From Halegenticoccus tardaugens (lineage in GTDB: Archaea; Halobacteriota; Halobacteria; Halobacteriales; Haloferacaceae): a stretch of DNA of 64,000 bases. Position numbers and translations under genes: made by a program. Under the pieces are notes generated by a model, which saw only the letters and a list, made by a program, of their open reading frames with translations, was not told the origin of the DNA and searched no databases. Below are positions 1 through 8,339 of this stretch, in pieces. Each line of letters starts with the position of its first letter. Positions within the stretch are counted from its first letter, which is position 1. The stretch covers positions 234,494-298,493 of the forward strand of contig NZ_SDIC01000007.1 of NCBI RefSeq assembly GCF_004116405.1. The letters are read 5' to 3'.

Positions 1-315
1 CTCTGCCGCATATTCGACACTCCGTTTCGAATCCAACAGAGACCGCCCAGTTTCTTCGGTGTGTCGCTGCGCGATCTCCGTCTTGCGGGTACGAAGTTCG
101 GCGGCGATATCTCGAAGGTAGTGTCCCCGAGAGACAGTATCGACTGTTCGCCAGCGCTCGAAGGCCGACTCGGCCGCTTCGACTGCAGAGGTGACGTCTG
201 ATTCGTTTGCGAGTGCGATACTGGATACCGGCTGATTCGACGATGGGTCGTTCACGGTTTCCCTCTCTGTACGTGATAGGGTCTCCCCATCGATGAGTAA
301 CTCGTACTCTCTCAT
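1..315 (-). CDS. Aldehyde dehydrogenase, N-terminal part (runs off the window)
   Basis: The first 105 codons of an NAD(P)-dependent aldehyde dehydrogenase are visible, and the rest lies beyond the left edge. The reading frame is open to base 1 and begins at the ATG complementary to 313-315. The N-terminus has the family's usual opening: a short beta region around 'LLIDGE', a 'DPSSNQPV' turn, then the helix that starts 'VTSAVEAAESAFERW'. The catalytic Cys and Glu would be in the missing part. It probably oxidises an aldehyde to an acid, and the alcohol dehydrogenase just upstream on the same strand (404-1498) could supply the aldehyde. The family is clear; the substrate is unknown. Confidence 0.85.
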   Translation of the reverse strand, partial: MREYELLIDGETLSRTERETVNDPSSNQPVSSIALANESDVTSAVEAAESAFERWRTVDTVSRGHYLRDIAAELRTRKTEIAQRHTEETGRSLLDSKRSVEYAAE

Positions 316-403
316 CGGTTTGTAGGCTTTTGAGGGCTTCGGATATAAAACTTCAGCTGTCGTATGATGGCTGAGATACGCGACTAATAGCGTGGTCGGT
401 GCC

Positions 404-1498
404 TCACTCCTGGGTGATAACGCTCCGGATACCGGTCCCTTCGTCTATCGCCTCAAACGCCCTGTCCAGTTGGTCAAGTGAATACGTGTCACTGACAAGT
501 TTCTCCAGGGGGAGCTGCCCGGATTCCGCGAGCCTCGCGAAACGAGGGATGTCGGTCGAGGGGCGAAGCGAGCCACCAACGTTCCCGACGATTCGTTTTC
601 CGTGGGTTAGCGCTGCGGGGGGAATTTCGAAGTTGTCGGCAGAACTCGTCGCTGTCGAGACGACCGCCCCTCCGGGACGAATAGCATCGATCGCCTGCTT
701 GACCACGTCTGGATGGCTGGTACACTCGAAAGCGTACTTGACCCCATTACCGGTGATGTTCTGAATCGCCTCTACAGGATCAGTATCGCGAGAGTTGACA
801 GTGTGTGTGGTCCCAAGCGCCTCTATAAATGATAGTTTCTCGTCGACGACGTCGACTGCAATGATGGGATTGGCCCCAACCAGTGTAGCACCGAGAATCG
901 CGCTCGATCCAACTCCGCCACAGCCGAATACAGCGATAGGCTCACCTGCTGAAACCTTAGCAGTGTTCGTCACTGCTCCTAGACCAGTCGTCGCACCACA
1001 TCCGAGTAGCGAAGCCTCGGCAAACGGCAGTTCATCGGGGATTTTGACGGCAGTCTGTTCGGCGACGACACAGTGGGTGGCGAACGACGATTGTCCGTAG
1101 AAGTGGTTCACGTCCTCACCGTTTCGGGAGAGTCGTCGAGTACCATCTAACAGCGTCCCCCGCTTGGCTACAGATCGTCGCGAACAGAGGTGAGGATTCC
1201 CGCGCTCGCAGAACTCGCACTCCCGGCAGAACGGAAGGACCCACAGTACGACACGGTCCCCCTCTTCGAGTGACGAGACGCCGTTGCCGACAGCGTCAAC
1301 GACACCGGCTCCCTCGTGTCCCAAGACAACAGGATACAGTACCTCTGAAGCACCGACGTACCGATGGTGGTCAGTGTGACAGACGCCGGTCGCCCGGACG
1401 TCGACACGAATTTCGCCCGCCTTCGGTTCGGCGAGTTCGAGCGATTCGATTGACAGGTTTCGTGGCTCTTCCAAAACTGCTGCAGTGATGCGTGTCAT
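404..1498 (-). CDS. Zinc-dependent alcohol dehydrogenase (MDR family)
   Basis: A full-length 364-residue medium-chain alcohol dehydrogenase, oxidising an alcohol to an aldehyde with NAD+. The catalytic zinc ligands are visible as C40 in 'GVCHTD', H61-E62 in 'GHE' and C167. The four-cysteine structural zinc lobe is C91, C94, C97 and C105. The Rossmann motif GCGGVG is at 192-197, and an acidic residue follows near 216, consistent with NAD preference. The pattern resembles the class III/benzyl-alcohol branch. It lies upstream of, and in line with, the truncated aldehyde dehydrogenase, so the two may act in sequence. The start is the ATG at the right end, followed leftward by an intact frame. The substrate cannot be read from the sequence. 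Confidence 0.9.
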   Translation of the reverse strand: MTRITAAVLEEPRNLSIESLELAEPKAGEIRVDVRATGVCHTDHHRYVGASEVLYPVVLGHEGAGVVDAVGNGVSSLEEGDRVVLWVLPFCRECEFCERGNPHLCSRRSVAKRGTLLDGTRRLSRNGEDVNHFYGQSSFATHCVVAEQTAVKIPDELPFAEASLLGCGATTGLGAVTNTAKVSAGEPIAVFGCGGVGSSAILGATLVGANPIIAVDVVDEKLSFIEALGTTHTVNSRDTDPVEAIQNITGNGVKYAFECTSHPDVVKQAIDAIRPGGAVVSTATSSADNFEIPPAALTHGKRIVGNVGGSLRPSTDIPRFARLAESGQLPLEKLVSDTYSLDQLDRAFEAIDEGTGIRSVITQE

Positions 1499-1615
1499 AT
1501 GTAGCGCTTCTCCCCATCTATTCCTTGTACTGGTGATGACTAAAGTGTGGGGTTATCGTCGATTATTTGCAGTCTCTGTCCGCTCAACTCCGGTCATACT
1601 GCGTCTGCGAACCCC

Positions 1616-2335
1616 TCACTCTCCAGCGACGACCTCGCCTTTCTCCAGCCACAGACTGAGCAAGTCCGGAAGCGGCGTTTGCCGGATTTTTCTGGCAACC
1701 TCTTCGATCGGATACGATACACGTTGGAGGGTGGCTGTGTTCGTTTCGAGATCAATGACAGCATAGGCTGCCCGGGGGTCTCCGTCGCGTGGCTGTCCCA
1801 CACTACCTGGATTTACGAGCAGACGCCCGTCGAAGCGTTCTGCGTGTTGAACGTGCGTGTGTCCATGAACGAGAATTGATTCATCACCGAACAGATCAAG
1901 CTCGTAGTCCTCGGGATAGAGTCGTCCGTCTTGGTCCCCTGGCTTTCCGTGAACCAGTTTGACAATTCCACCCTCGATAGTTAGTTCCGCTGGAAGGTTA
2001 GCTAGATACTCCATCTCCTCGGTATCGAGTTGTTCATGAGTCCAGATGCCCGCTGTACGTGCGAGTTCGCTCGGCCGAAACTCTGCATCGTCTTTGTTTC
2101 CGGGTTCCGCAGCTGTTCCCATCGCGTCGATGTTTGAACTGATTTTGCGGTCGTGGTTCCCTTGGATACTAATGATCCCTTCGTTGGCGAAGGTTTCCAA
2201 AACGTGGTGCGGAAACGGATTGTAACCTACTGCGTCTCCGCAATGATAGATTCGGTCTACGTCCGGCATCTCGCCGAGGACCGCCTCAAGTGCTGGTTGA
2301 TTTCCATGTACATCGCTTATCAGTCCTATTTCCAT
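1616..2335 (-). CDS. Metallophosphoesterase (YfcE/MJ0936-type phosphodiesterase)
   Basis: A 239-residue calcineurin-like phosphoesterase. The dinuclear metal motifs appear in order: 'SDVHGN' (D8, H10), 'GD' at 33-34, 'GNHD' near 59-62, 'VHG' near the middle and 'HGHTH' toward the C-terminus. The length and compact single-domain layout fit the small YfcE/MJ0936 group of cytoplasmic phosphodiesterases. It stands alone between the alcohol dehydrogenase and a divergent IclR regulator, with about 140 bases of A/T-rich DNA on its upstream side. There is no clear link to the catabolic genes. The family is certain; the physiological substrate is unknown. Confidence 0.9.
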   Translation of the reverse strand: MEIGLISDVHGNQPALEAVLGEMPDVDRIYHCGDAVGYNPFPHHVLETFANEGIISIQGNHDRKISSNIDAMGTAAEPGNKDDAEFRPSELARTAGIWTHEQLDTEEMEYLANLPAELTIEGGIVKLVHGKPGDQDGRLYPEDYELDLFGDESILVHGHTHVQHAERFDGRLLVNPGSVGQPRDGDPRAAYAVIDLETNTATLQRVSYPIEEVARKIRQTPLPDLLSLWLEKGEVVAGE

Positions 2336-2476
2336 ATCCTGAAAACCACGTTGGGCTATTTAAAACTTTCAAATTAACATTATTTGTGGCTTGTTCCGAT
2401 TATAACGGAAATTTTCATATATTTCCGGGGTTGCCGGAACGTTCCATTATAAATGGTTTGGGACTTATCGGGGAGT

Positions 2477-3244
2477 ATGGCGAGCGAAAATAGAGGTTCA
2501 GGCACGATCGGGACGTTAGAAAGGGGTTTCCAGATAATCGAAATCATTGAAGAGGAGGAATCCGCGACCCTCACTGAAGTAGCCAACAGAATGGGAGTCG
2601 CAAGAAGCACTGTGCATGACTATCTCACAACCCTCCTTAATCTTGAATACCTTGTCAAGAACGATGGAGCGTATCAACTTGGGCTGAAGTTCACGAGACT
2701 TGGAACGAACGCCAGAGAGACTGTTCCGCTATCGAATGTCATCACGCCGTATTTAGAGCGGTTAGCCGATGAGACTGGGGAAACAGTGTGGTTCCTGGTT
2801 GAAGAATGTGGCCTCGCAGTGTACCTCGCACATGCAGAAGGGGGACAGGGGATCAAGACAGAACACTTCATTGGTGGTCGTTCGTACCTGCATTGTCACG
2901 CAGGTGGGAAAGCGATTCTCGCACAGTTTCCTGAAGATCGTGTTAACGAGATCATCGATAAACACGGGCTTCCGGAAATAACGGAAAATACAATTACCAC
3001 TCGGGACGCACTCTTTGAAGAACTGGAGCGGATCCGCGAACAGAACTATGCACAAAACTATAGTGAGCAGTTAGAGCAGACAAGAGCGGTTAGTTCCGCA
3101 ATCGTAATCGATGGCGAAGTTCTTGGAGCAATCAGCGTTGGAGGTCCTGCACACCGACTCCGTGGTGAACGATTTGATGAGGAGTTGCCGAATCTGGTTA
3201 TGAGCGCAGCGAACGAGATCAGGCTCAACCAACTGTATTCGTAG
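2477..3244 (+). CDS. IclR-family transcriptional regulator
   Basis: A 255-residue IclR-type regulator: an N-terminal winged helix (about residues 12-65, with 'LTEVANRMGVARSTVHDYL' as the recognition region) followed by the ligand-binding domain from about residue 80. That domain includes the family's 'HCHAGGKAILA' segment and a C-terminal 'AISVGGPAHR' motif. I chose the internal ATG because the preceding eight codons lack family character and an A/T-rich promoter lies about 25 to 35 bases upstream. It diverges from the phosphoesterase. IclR proteins usually control neighbouring catabolic operons in response to an organic acid. The flanking genes here do not reveal the target, and a broken transposase follows directly. 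Confidence 0.9.
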   Translation: MASENRGSGTIGTLERGFQIIEIIEEEESATLTEVANRMGVARSTVHDYLTTLLNLEYLVKNDGAYQLGLKFTRLGTNARETVPLSNVITPYLERLADETGETVWFLVEECGLAVYLAHAEGGQGIKTEHFIGGRSYLHCHAGGKAILAQFPEDRVNEIIDKHGLPEITENTITTRDALFEELERIREQNYAQNYSEQLEQTRAVSSAIVIDGEVLGAISVGGPAHRLRGERFDEELPNLVMSAANEIRLNQLYS

Positions 3245-3397
3245 GCGATTGTGTCGTTGACTGCCAAACCATTACAATCATAGTAATGTAATGAAAGATC
3301 GGCTTTTGTGACCTCCAATGCTCTCTCAGTAGGACTAAATTCGTCGGTGATGTTTTTAGTGCTCTGTAGGATCGGTAGACGGCGCTTGAGTTCACCG

Positions 3398-4099
3398 TTA
3401 TCTCACGCTCCGACGGAGGTTGTAGACGGTGCATTTGAGAACCATTTCGCGGAGTTCCGTGCCAGCTTCGCGCACACACGGTGGCGCCGAGCGCGCGCTT
3501 GAGCCTTGAGAAGACGGTTTCGACCATCCAGCGACGGTTGTATTGCGTCGAACTCATCCGTACGGTGTGCGCGAGATCAAGCGAGGAGTAGATACGATGC
3601 TTGGTGGGCGGACGAACTCCGCAGCCGTGGAGTTCGTCGCGAACCGGGTTCCCGTCGTAGCCCCGGTCAGCAGCCAGTGAGAGCAGGTCGCCTGCATTTC
3701 GGCGGGCGACTTGTGGGCCAATCTTCGCGTCATGTTTCTTTGTCGTCGTGCAGTGGACGTCGGTGACGTACAGCGTTTCAACGTCCACGAGAGCGGTGGC
3801 TTTCAATGACCGGACGAGGGAGTGCGCTCTGTAGGCGTAGTACCGCGACGGGTGGTCGCGGTCGAAACCAGTTGAATCGATAGCGGCGTGGCCAGTGCGT
3901 TTCTCCGCCGATGCGCGGGGAAACGCACACCACGTCTTCGTCGAAATTTTCTCGAAACAATCGCGGAGCACCGTGTAGTGAGGTAGCCGCGTGAGACCAA
4001 TCTTTGAGACCGCCCGGCATTTCGCTGAGCAGGTCGATTGTCTGGCGGTAGGACTTCCCCAAGCTCGATTCTCAGTGCATTAAGTGTGAGCATCGCCAC
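3398..4099 (-). pseudogene. IS5-family transposase, frameshifted remnant
   Basis: Reading three frames in turn on the minus strand reconstructs an IS5-type DDE transposase. The N-terminus 'LRIELG' is in one frame and 'KSYRQTIDLLSEMPG' in a second. The main body follows in a third frame: 'AIDSTGFDRDHPSRYYAYR', 'AADRGYD' and 'YNRRWMVETVFSRLKR', which carry the expected DDE acidic residues. The C-terminus ends 'LREMVLKCTVYNLRRSVR' in another frame, stopping at 3398-3400. At least two or three indels separate these pieces, so no functional protein can be made. I could not define terminal inverted repeats with confidence. The element separates two IclR genes. Confidence 0.85.
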
Positions 4100-4540
4100 T
4101 CGGCGAACCCGGCTCCCCCGACGGGGTCGGCGGGTTTGCCTGGATTCTTGACAACTATTTTACCAGTGGTAACCGTAACACGTGTGGAGCGGCGGATTTC
4201 CGAACACAAACCAATCTGTTGCTTCGCTTTCTACCGAGGTTACGGAGTCGCCACACCACAGTCTAGCGATCCTATAGAGCAGAGCAGTTTGAATAAGGGA
4301 CACGGCGCGTCAGATATGCAAAAAAGTGGGCCGGAAAGTTTCTTGACTTTCAGAGGTTGTCTTGACCATTACAGGGTGTCCGCCCTCCGCTCGTTCTCCC
4401 AAGATTCTTCTAAATCCGCCTCGTAGCTTTCGCTGGACAGGTCTGCGAGCATGAGCCCAACTCAACTTCACGACCTACTCACTCCTCAAACTAGCTTAGC
4501 TAGACAGGATCGGAAGAATTAATTTCTCAATAGGGGTGTG
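4100..4540. other. Intergenic stretch with no convincing gene
   Basis: About 440 bases between the IS5 remnant and the second IclR gene. No protein family is recognisable. A minus-strand 27-codon frame (about 4373-4453, beginning MLADLSSES) has acidic, protein-like composition and could be the tail of a lost gene, but it is too short to call. The proximal part probably includes the outer end of the insertion sequence. Confidence 0.4.
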
Positions 4541-5308
4541 TTACTCGTACGTCATCTTGAGTTCGATCTCGTTCGACCCGGTCGAGACCAGTTCGATCAG
4601 CCGTTTCCGGAACGTCTCGTTCTCGACGCGCGTGACGGGGGCAGAGATCGCAACTGCGCCGGCGACGTGGTCTTCGACGATGATGGGTGCTGCCACTGCC
4701 GACGTTCCTTCCGCTGCCTCGTTGTGGTTTACTGCGTATCCCTTTTCTTGGATCTCCGAGAGCTCTGCTTTGAGTTCTTCGACGGTCGAAATCGACTCGG
4801 GAGTCTTTGGTGGGAGACCGTGCTCATCGACGACTTCATCGACGTGCTCCTCCGACGAGAAGGCCAACATCACCTTTCCTGACGCGAGACAATGCATGTA
4901 TTCGTGTTTTCCGATCCGTTCATGCGTCTCGATGGAGTTCTCGCCCAACTCCTGTGCCAAATAGACCGCCTTTCCTTTTTCTTCGACCATTAACCACACT
5001 GCGGCGCCACTCTCCTTGGCCATCCCTTTGAGTGTCGACCGTGATTTCGAGTATACCGAAATACACTCCCTGGCGGCGATACCGTGGTCGAGAAACTGAA
5101 GCGAGAGGGTGTACTTTCGGTCCTTCCGCGAGAGATAGCCGATGTGGACAAGCGTCGTCAGATAGTCATGGAGCGTGCTCTCGGCCATGTCGACCTCTTT
5201 CGATACATTCGTGAACGTCGCCTCATCTAACCCTTGAATTACGTCGATCAGCTCGAACACTTTGACCGCCGTTTTGATGGGTCGATTCGGCAATTTTTCG
5301 TTGATCAT
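4541..5308 (-). CDS. IclR-family transcriptional regulator
   Basis: A 255-residue IclR regulator. An N-terminal winged helix ('TNVSKEVDMAESTLHDYLT') precedes the effector-binding domain with 'HCLASGKVMLAF' and a C-terminal 'VAISAPVTRVENETF' segment. I start at the ATG before 'INEKLPNRPIKTAVKVFEL', which begins the family-like sequence; an in-frame extension of 43 codons upstream is basic and lacks similarity. It is transcribed in the same direction as the Rieske/amidohydrolase operon that begins further right, and is separated from it by about 490 bases. That operon is a plausible target, with an organic acid as inducer. This is inference from position only. Confidence 0.88.
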   Translation of the reverse strand: MINEKLPNRPIKTAVKVFELIDVIQGLDEATFTNVSKEVDMAESTLHDYLTTLVHIGYLSRKDRKYTLSLQFLDHGIAARECISVYSKSRSTLKGMAKESGAAVWLMVEEKGKAVYLAQELGENSIETHERIGKHEYMHCLASGKVMLAFSSEEHVDEVVDEHGLPPKTPESISTVEELKAELSEIQEKGYAVNHNEAAEGTSAVAAPIIVEDHVAGAVAISAPVTRVENETFRKRLIELVSTGSNEIELKMTYE

Positions 5309-5798
5309 GCGGTAATTGATGAGGATTTCTCGTATAAGTGTTGTGTTACAGTGTGCCACGCCCACGAACCAGTGGTCCGGGTCGGATCCAAGTCTCCGCC
5401 TCGTCCTAGGCTTTACGATATTATAGTTGTCACGCATGGGTTAGTTGTTAATAGACGAAGCGTCCGCCAACCGAACACCGACCGTCATCGAAAAATGTGA
5501 GACGGTCCGTCTGAGGGTCTGAATTCATCGAATCGAACTTCGATATCATCGAAGCGTTTCAGGGACCGTCTTACACGGCGTCCTCGGGAAAAAGTGCCAT
5601 CTTGACCTTCCCGACGGTTAGGAGATATTCCGGGAATATCGAAATCCAGAGAGAGTGGTGAATCGATTTGAGCCAATGTAGAACTGATCGAGATATGATT
5701 CTTGAAGATGCGGCACATCGAGACGCAGTTCGCAGGGAGTTGTCGTTGCAAAAAAGGGTGAACAGCCGCTTCGACTCCGTCGGTCAGTAACCGTGCGA
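5309..5798. other. Intergenic stretch, nothing identified
   Basis: About 490 bases between the IclR gene and the Rieske gene. The right half is more G/C-rich and has short frames on both strands, none of which resembles a known family. The left end should hold the promoter of the IclR gene. No repeat or RNA structure stands out. Confidence 0.4.
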
Positions 5799-6176
5799 TC
5801 AGACTCGGACGAACACGTCGCCGTCTGTCACTTCGACGTCGAACGTGCCGATACACTTCCCGGACACCTCGTGTTCACCCGACTTGATGTCGAGTTCCCA
5901 GAGATGCCAAGGACAACTCACGGTCAGATCGCCCTCATTAACGCCGCCGCGCGTCTCCGTCCACGTGTGCTCTGCGTTAATCTTCTCTTCGCCAGCCTTA
6001 TACAACGGCGCGCCTTGGTGCGGACAGCGGTTCGACAGGGCGTGGAACTCGCCCTCCACGTTGAACACAGCGATCTCGATGCCGTTGACGTCGACCGCGA
6101 TGCCTCGTCCTCGAGGGACGTCTTCGACCGATACAACTCTTGTGTACTCGTCTTCGATTTCTGGGTCTACGCTCAT
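5799..6176 (-). CDS. Rieske [2Fe-2S] ferredoxin-like protein
   Basis: A 125-residue soluble Rieske protein. The two cluster-binding loops are intact: 'CPHQGAP' (C51, H53) and 'CPWHLW' (C88, H91), separated by 37 residues. This size and arrangement match Rieske ferredoxins that pass electrons to Rieske oxygenases, or that accompany nitrite-reductase-like small subunits. No oxygenase alpha subunit is visible in this window. It lies six bases downstream of the amidohydrolase on the same strand, so the two are probably co-transcribed. The role is likely electron transfer in ring or side-chain oxidation, with the partner enzyme encoded elsewhere. That role is inferred; the fold assignment is firm. 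Confidence 0.92.
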   Translation of the reverse strand: MSVDPEIEDEYTRVVSVEDVPRGRGIAVDVNGIEIAVFNVEGEFHALSNRCPHQGAPLYKAGEEKINAEHTWTETRGGVNEGDLTVSCPWHLWELDIKSGEHEVSGKCIGTFDVEVTDGDVFVRV

Positions 6177-6182
6177 CGGTGA

Positions 6183-7316
6183 TCAGAGCCTGAGTATCTC
6201 CTCGGCGTTCTCGTGCAGGATGGACTGACGAAGTTCATCGTCAAACGCTCGCGACGTGTAGAACCACGTCGGCGGGTCCAACGTCTGGTGCGGCCAGTCG
6301 CTCGAGTAGGTGAACATGTCGTCCGCCATGCTCAGGTCGAGAAGGTCTCTCGCCTGACCGGACCCGCGTGGGAGTGCAAGCGGTTGCGTCGTCAGATAAA
6401 CGTTGTCGCGAAGGTACTCGCTGGGACGGCGCTTGAGGTACTTATCGCCAGTCGCGTGCTTCCGGGGCGTGATCTTCACGTCGTCGGGGTGCATCTCGTA
6501 GAACTCGTCCATCCGGTACCGAACAAACGGGACCCACCAGTGCCCGCCTTCTTGGACCACCACGTTCAGTTCCGGGAACCGATCGAACACACCCCGCATG
6601 ATCATATTGACGACGTTCACCATCGCGTGGATCGGCCAGTCGAAGCCAAGAACCTCAGTCCACGTCAGCATCTCGTCACCGATGTACGAGTGCTGCGGCC
6701 AGTAGGCAAGCGACCCATGCAGGAAAAGGGGAAAGTCGTTCTCGACCAGCGCTTCGAATACCGGATCAAACTGCTCGCTCCCCCACGGAGTCTTTGGCCC
6801 AAACCACGAATAGGCCGCAACAACGTTGTCTTCCGCCGCGACCCGTTCGATCTCCTCGACGGCGTACTCTGGGTCCCATTTCGGGACGAGCATCGCCGTG
6901 TATATCCCTTCGTCGGCGAAGTTGTCGAGCATGTAGTCGTTCGCCGCCTGCACGACACCGTTTTTCAAAAGTGGATGGTGCTGAAGCGGCAGGTTGTTAA
7001 TCCCTGCGTTGACGATGGGATCGTCGATGGCGAACTTCTCGCAGGCTTCACGGACGTCCTCGGCGTACTCTGCACGCCCCTGTGTGAACAGGCCTTCGTT
7101 GCCCTCTTTGATCGCGTACGCCGCGTCCCACTTGCCCATGACGGGCGTCGGACCGAACTCAGTCGACAACTTGTCTCGGACAACGTCGTCTTCTACGTAC
7201 GACAGAAGTTCGTCCTCCATCGGATTGACGTGGAAGTCGAGGTCAATGATTCTGTCTTCGTACGCTTGATCCGGAACCTCCGCTTGCGAATTTATGCGGC
7301 TAATAGGCGAACCCAT
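6183..7316 (-). CDS. Amidohydrolase-2 family metal-dependent hydrolase/decarboxylase
   Basis: A 377-residue TIM-barrel protein of the amidohydrolase-2 group, which includes ACMSD-type decarboxylases and related hydrolases of ring-cleavage products. Family signatures visible in order are 'DLDFHVNP' near the N-terminus, 'LFLHGSLAYWP' in the middle, 'VVVQEGGHWWVPF' with its conserved His, and 'YSSDWPH' near the C-terminus with the metal-binding Asp. The N-terminal HxH motif is altered to H-V-N, which is also seen in divergent members. It heads an operon with the Rieske ferredoxin. A role in breaking down an aromatic or unsaturated acid is likely. The exact reaction cannot be told from sequence. 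Confidence 0.85.
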   Translation of the reverse strand: MGSPISRINSQAEVPDQAYEDRIIDLDFHVNPMEDELLSYVEDDVVRDKLSTEFGPTPVMGKWDAAYAIKEGNEGLFTQGRAEYAEDVREACEKFAIDDPIVNAGINNLPLQHHPLLKNGVVQAANDYMLDNFADEGIYTAMLVPKWDPEYAVEEIERVAAEDNVVAAYSWFGPKTPWGSEQFDPVFEALVENDFPLFLHGSLAYWPQHSYIGDEMLTWTEVLGFDWPIHAMVNVVNMIMRGVFDRFPELNVVVQEGGHWWVPFVRYRMDEFYEMHPDDVKITPRKHATGDKYLKRRPSEYLRDNVYLTTQPLALPRGSGQARDLLDLSMADDMFTYSSDWPHQTLDPPTWFYTSRAFDDELRQSILHENAEEILRL

Positions 7317-7487
7317 GAACCCACATGTGATCCTCTGCTATAAATAATTTACTTTGCGAATAGTCTATCTCCAGGATTCTAGAACGAACGGATCACGAAC
7401 CGGTTCGAGCGACTGCTCGCTTATCGGTCGTATCAGCGATGCTGAGAAACGCCTAAGTGGGTGATAGACCCTTCTCTGACAGAGGCA

Positions 7488-8237
7488 ATGACCGACACCT
7501 TCCGCGTAGGACTGATAGTACCTAGCTCGAACGTGACCATGGAGACGGAGATTCCCACGATGTTGAACGACCGACCCGACCATTTCGGCGAGCAGTTCAC
7601 GTTCCACTCAAGTCGCATGCGCATGCAGAGCGTCACACAGGAGGAACTCGAAAACATGGACGACCAGTCCGAGCGGAGCGCTACCTTACTGTCGGACGCT
7701 CACTGCGACGTTTTGGCGTACGCGTGTCTCATTGGGATCATGGCACAGGGGGCCGGCTACCACGAGGAGAGCGAGGCGAAACTTCATGAACGGACCGTCG
7801 AGAACGACGCCGAGGCACCAATCGTGACGAGTGCCGGAGCCCTCGTCCGAGCGATGGACCGTCTAGATGCGGAGAGAGTTACGCTCATCGCTCCATACAT
7901 CGAGGAACTCACGCAAACGGTGATCGATTACTTCGAGAGCAGCGGTGTCGACGTCGTCGACTACGAGACGCTCGAATGCCCCGACAACCTTGAAGTCGCT
8001 CGACTCGACCAGCGAAACCTCCTCGACATCGCTGACGGCCTCGAGACCAACAACTCGGACGCGTTGGTCCTCTCGTCGTGTGTCCAGATGCCGTCGTTGG
8101 CCTCAATCCAGGCCGCCGAGGATAGGTTCGGACTCCCGGTGTTTTCGGCGGCGACGGCGACGACCTACGAGATCCTCGACCAACTCGGTCTCAGCACCCA
8201 GGTCAATGGGGCGGGAAGTCTCCTCGACGGGGTGTGA
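7488..8237 (+). CDS. Maleate isomerase / Asp-Glu racemase superfamily enzyme
   Basis: A 249-residue enzyme of the Asp/Glu/hydantoin racemase superfamily, closest in pattern to maleate cis-trans isomerase and arylmalonate decarboxylase. The N-terminal 'VPSSNVTMETE' loop is the maleate-isomerase signature. The two catalytic cysteines expected in this family appear in 'AYACLIG' and 'LSSCVQMPS'. I start at the second ATG because the preceding nine codons are not family-like. Maleate isomerase converts maleate to fumarate at the end of nicotinate or gentisate-type pathways. A fumarylacetoacetate-hydrolase-family gene 3 kb away could produce such a product. It diverges from the amidohydrolase and precedes a YjiH-type membrane protein on the same strand. 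Confidence 0.82.
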   Translation: MTDTFRVGLIVPSSNVTMETEIPTMLNDRPDHFGEQFTFHSSRMRMQSVTQEELENMDDQSERSATLLSDAHCDVLAYACLIGIMAQGAGYHEESEAKLHERTVENDAEAPIVTSAGALVRAMDRLDAERVTLIAPYIEELTQTVIDYFESSGVDVVDYETLECPDNLEVARLDQRNLLDIADGLETNNSDALVLSSCVQMPSLASIQAAEDRFGLPVFSAATATTYEILDQLGLSTQVNGAGSLLDGV

Positions 8238-8339
8238 ATTGGTGCTTTCGGGTCCCGTCACCGGCGTAGTGTCTAATCGACATAGGTTATAATTATTATA
8301 TTGAGAAGTTTTATGTAGGATCACGATCTCTCACGATCT

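Noticed and set aside
3270..3295. Shared motif tagtaatgtaat near 3285 and near 13350 as a repeat element
   Set aside because: Only about 12 bases match in A/T-rich DNA, which is compatible with chance.
6213..7343. A 376-codon frame opposite the amidohydrolase gene
   Set aside because: It is basic and Arg/His/Val-rich, has no motifs, and mirrors a gene with clear catalytic signatures. It is an antisense open frame caused by G/C-rich codon use.
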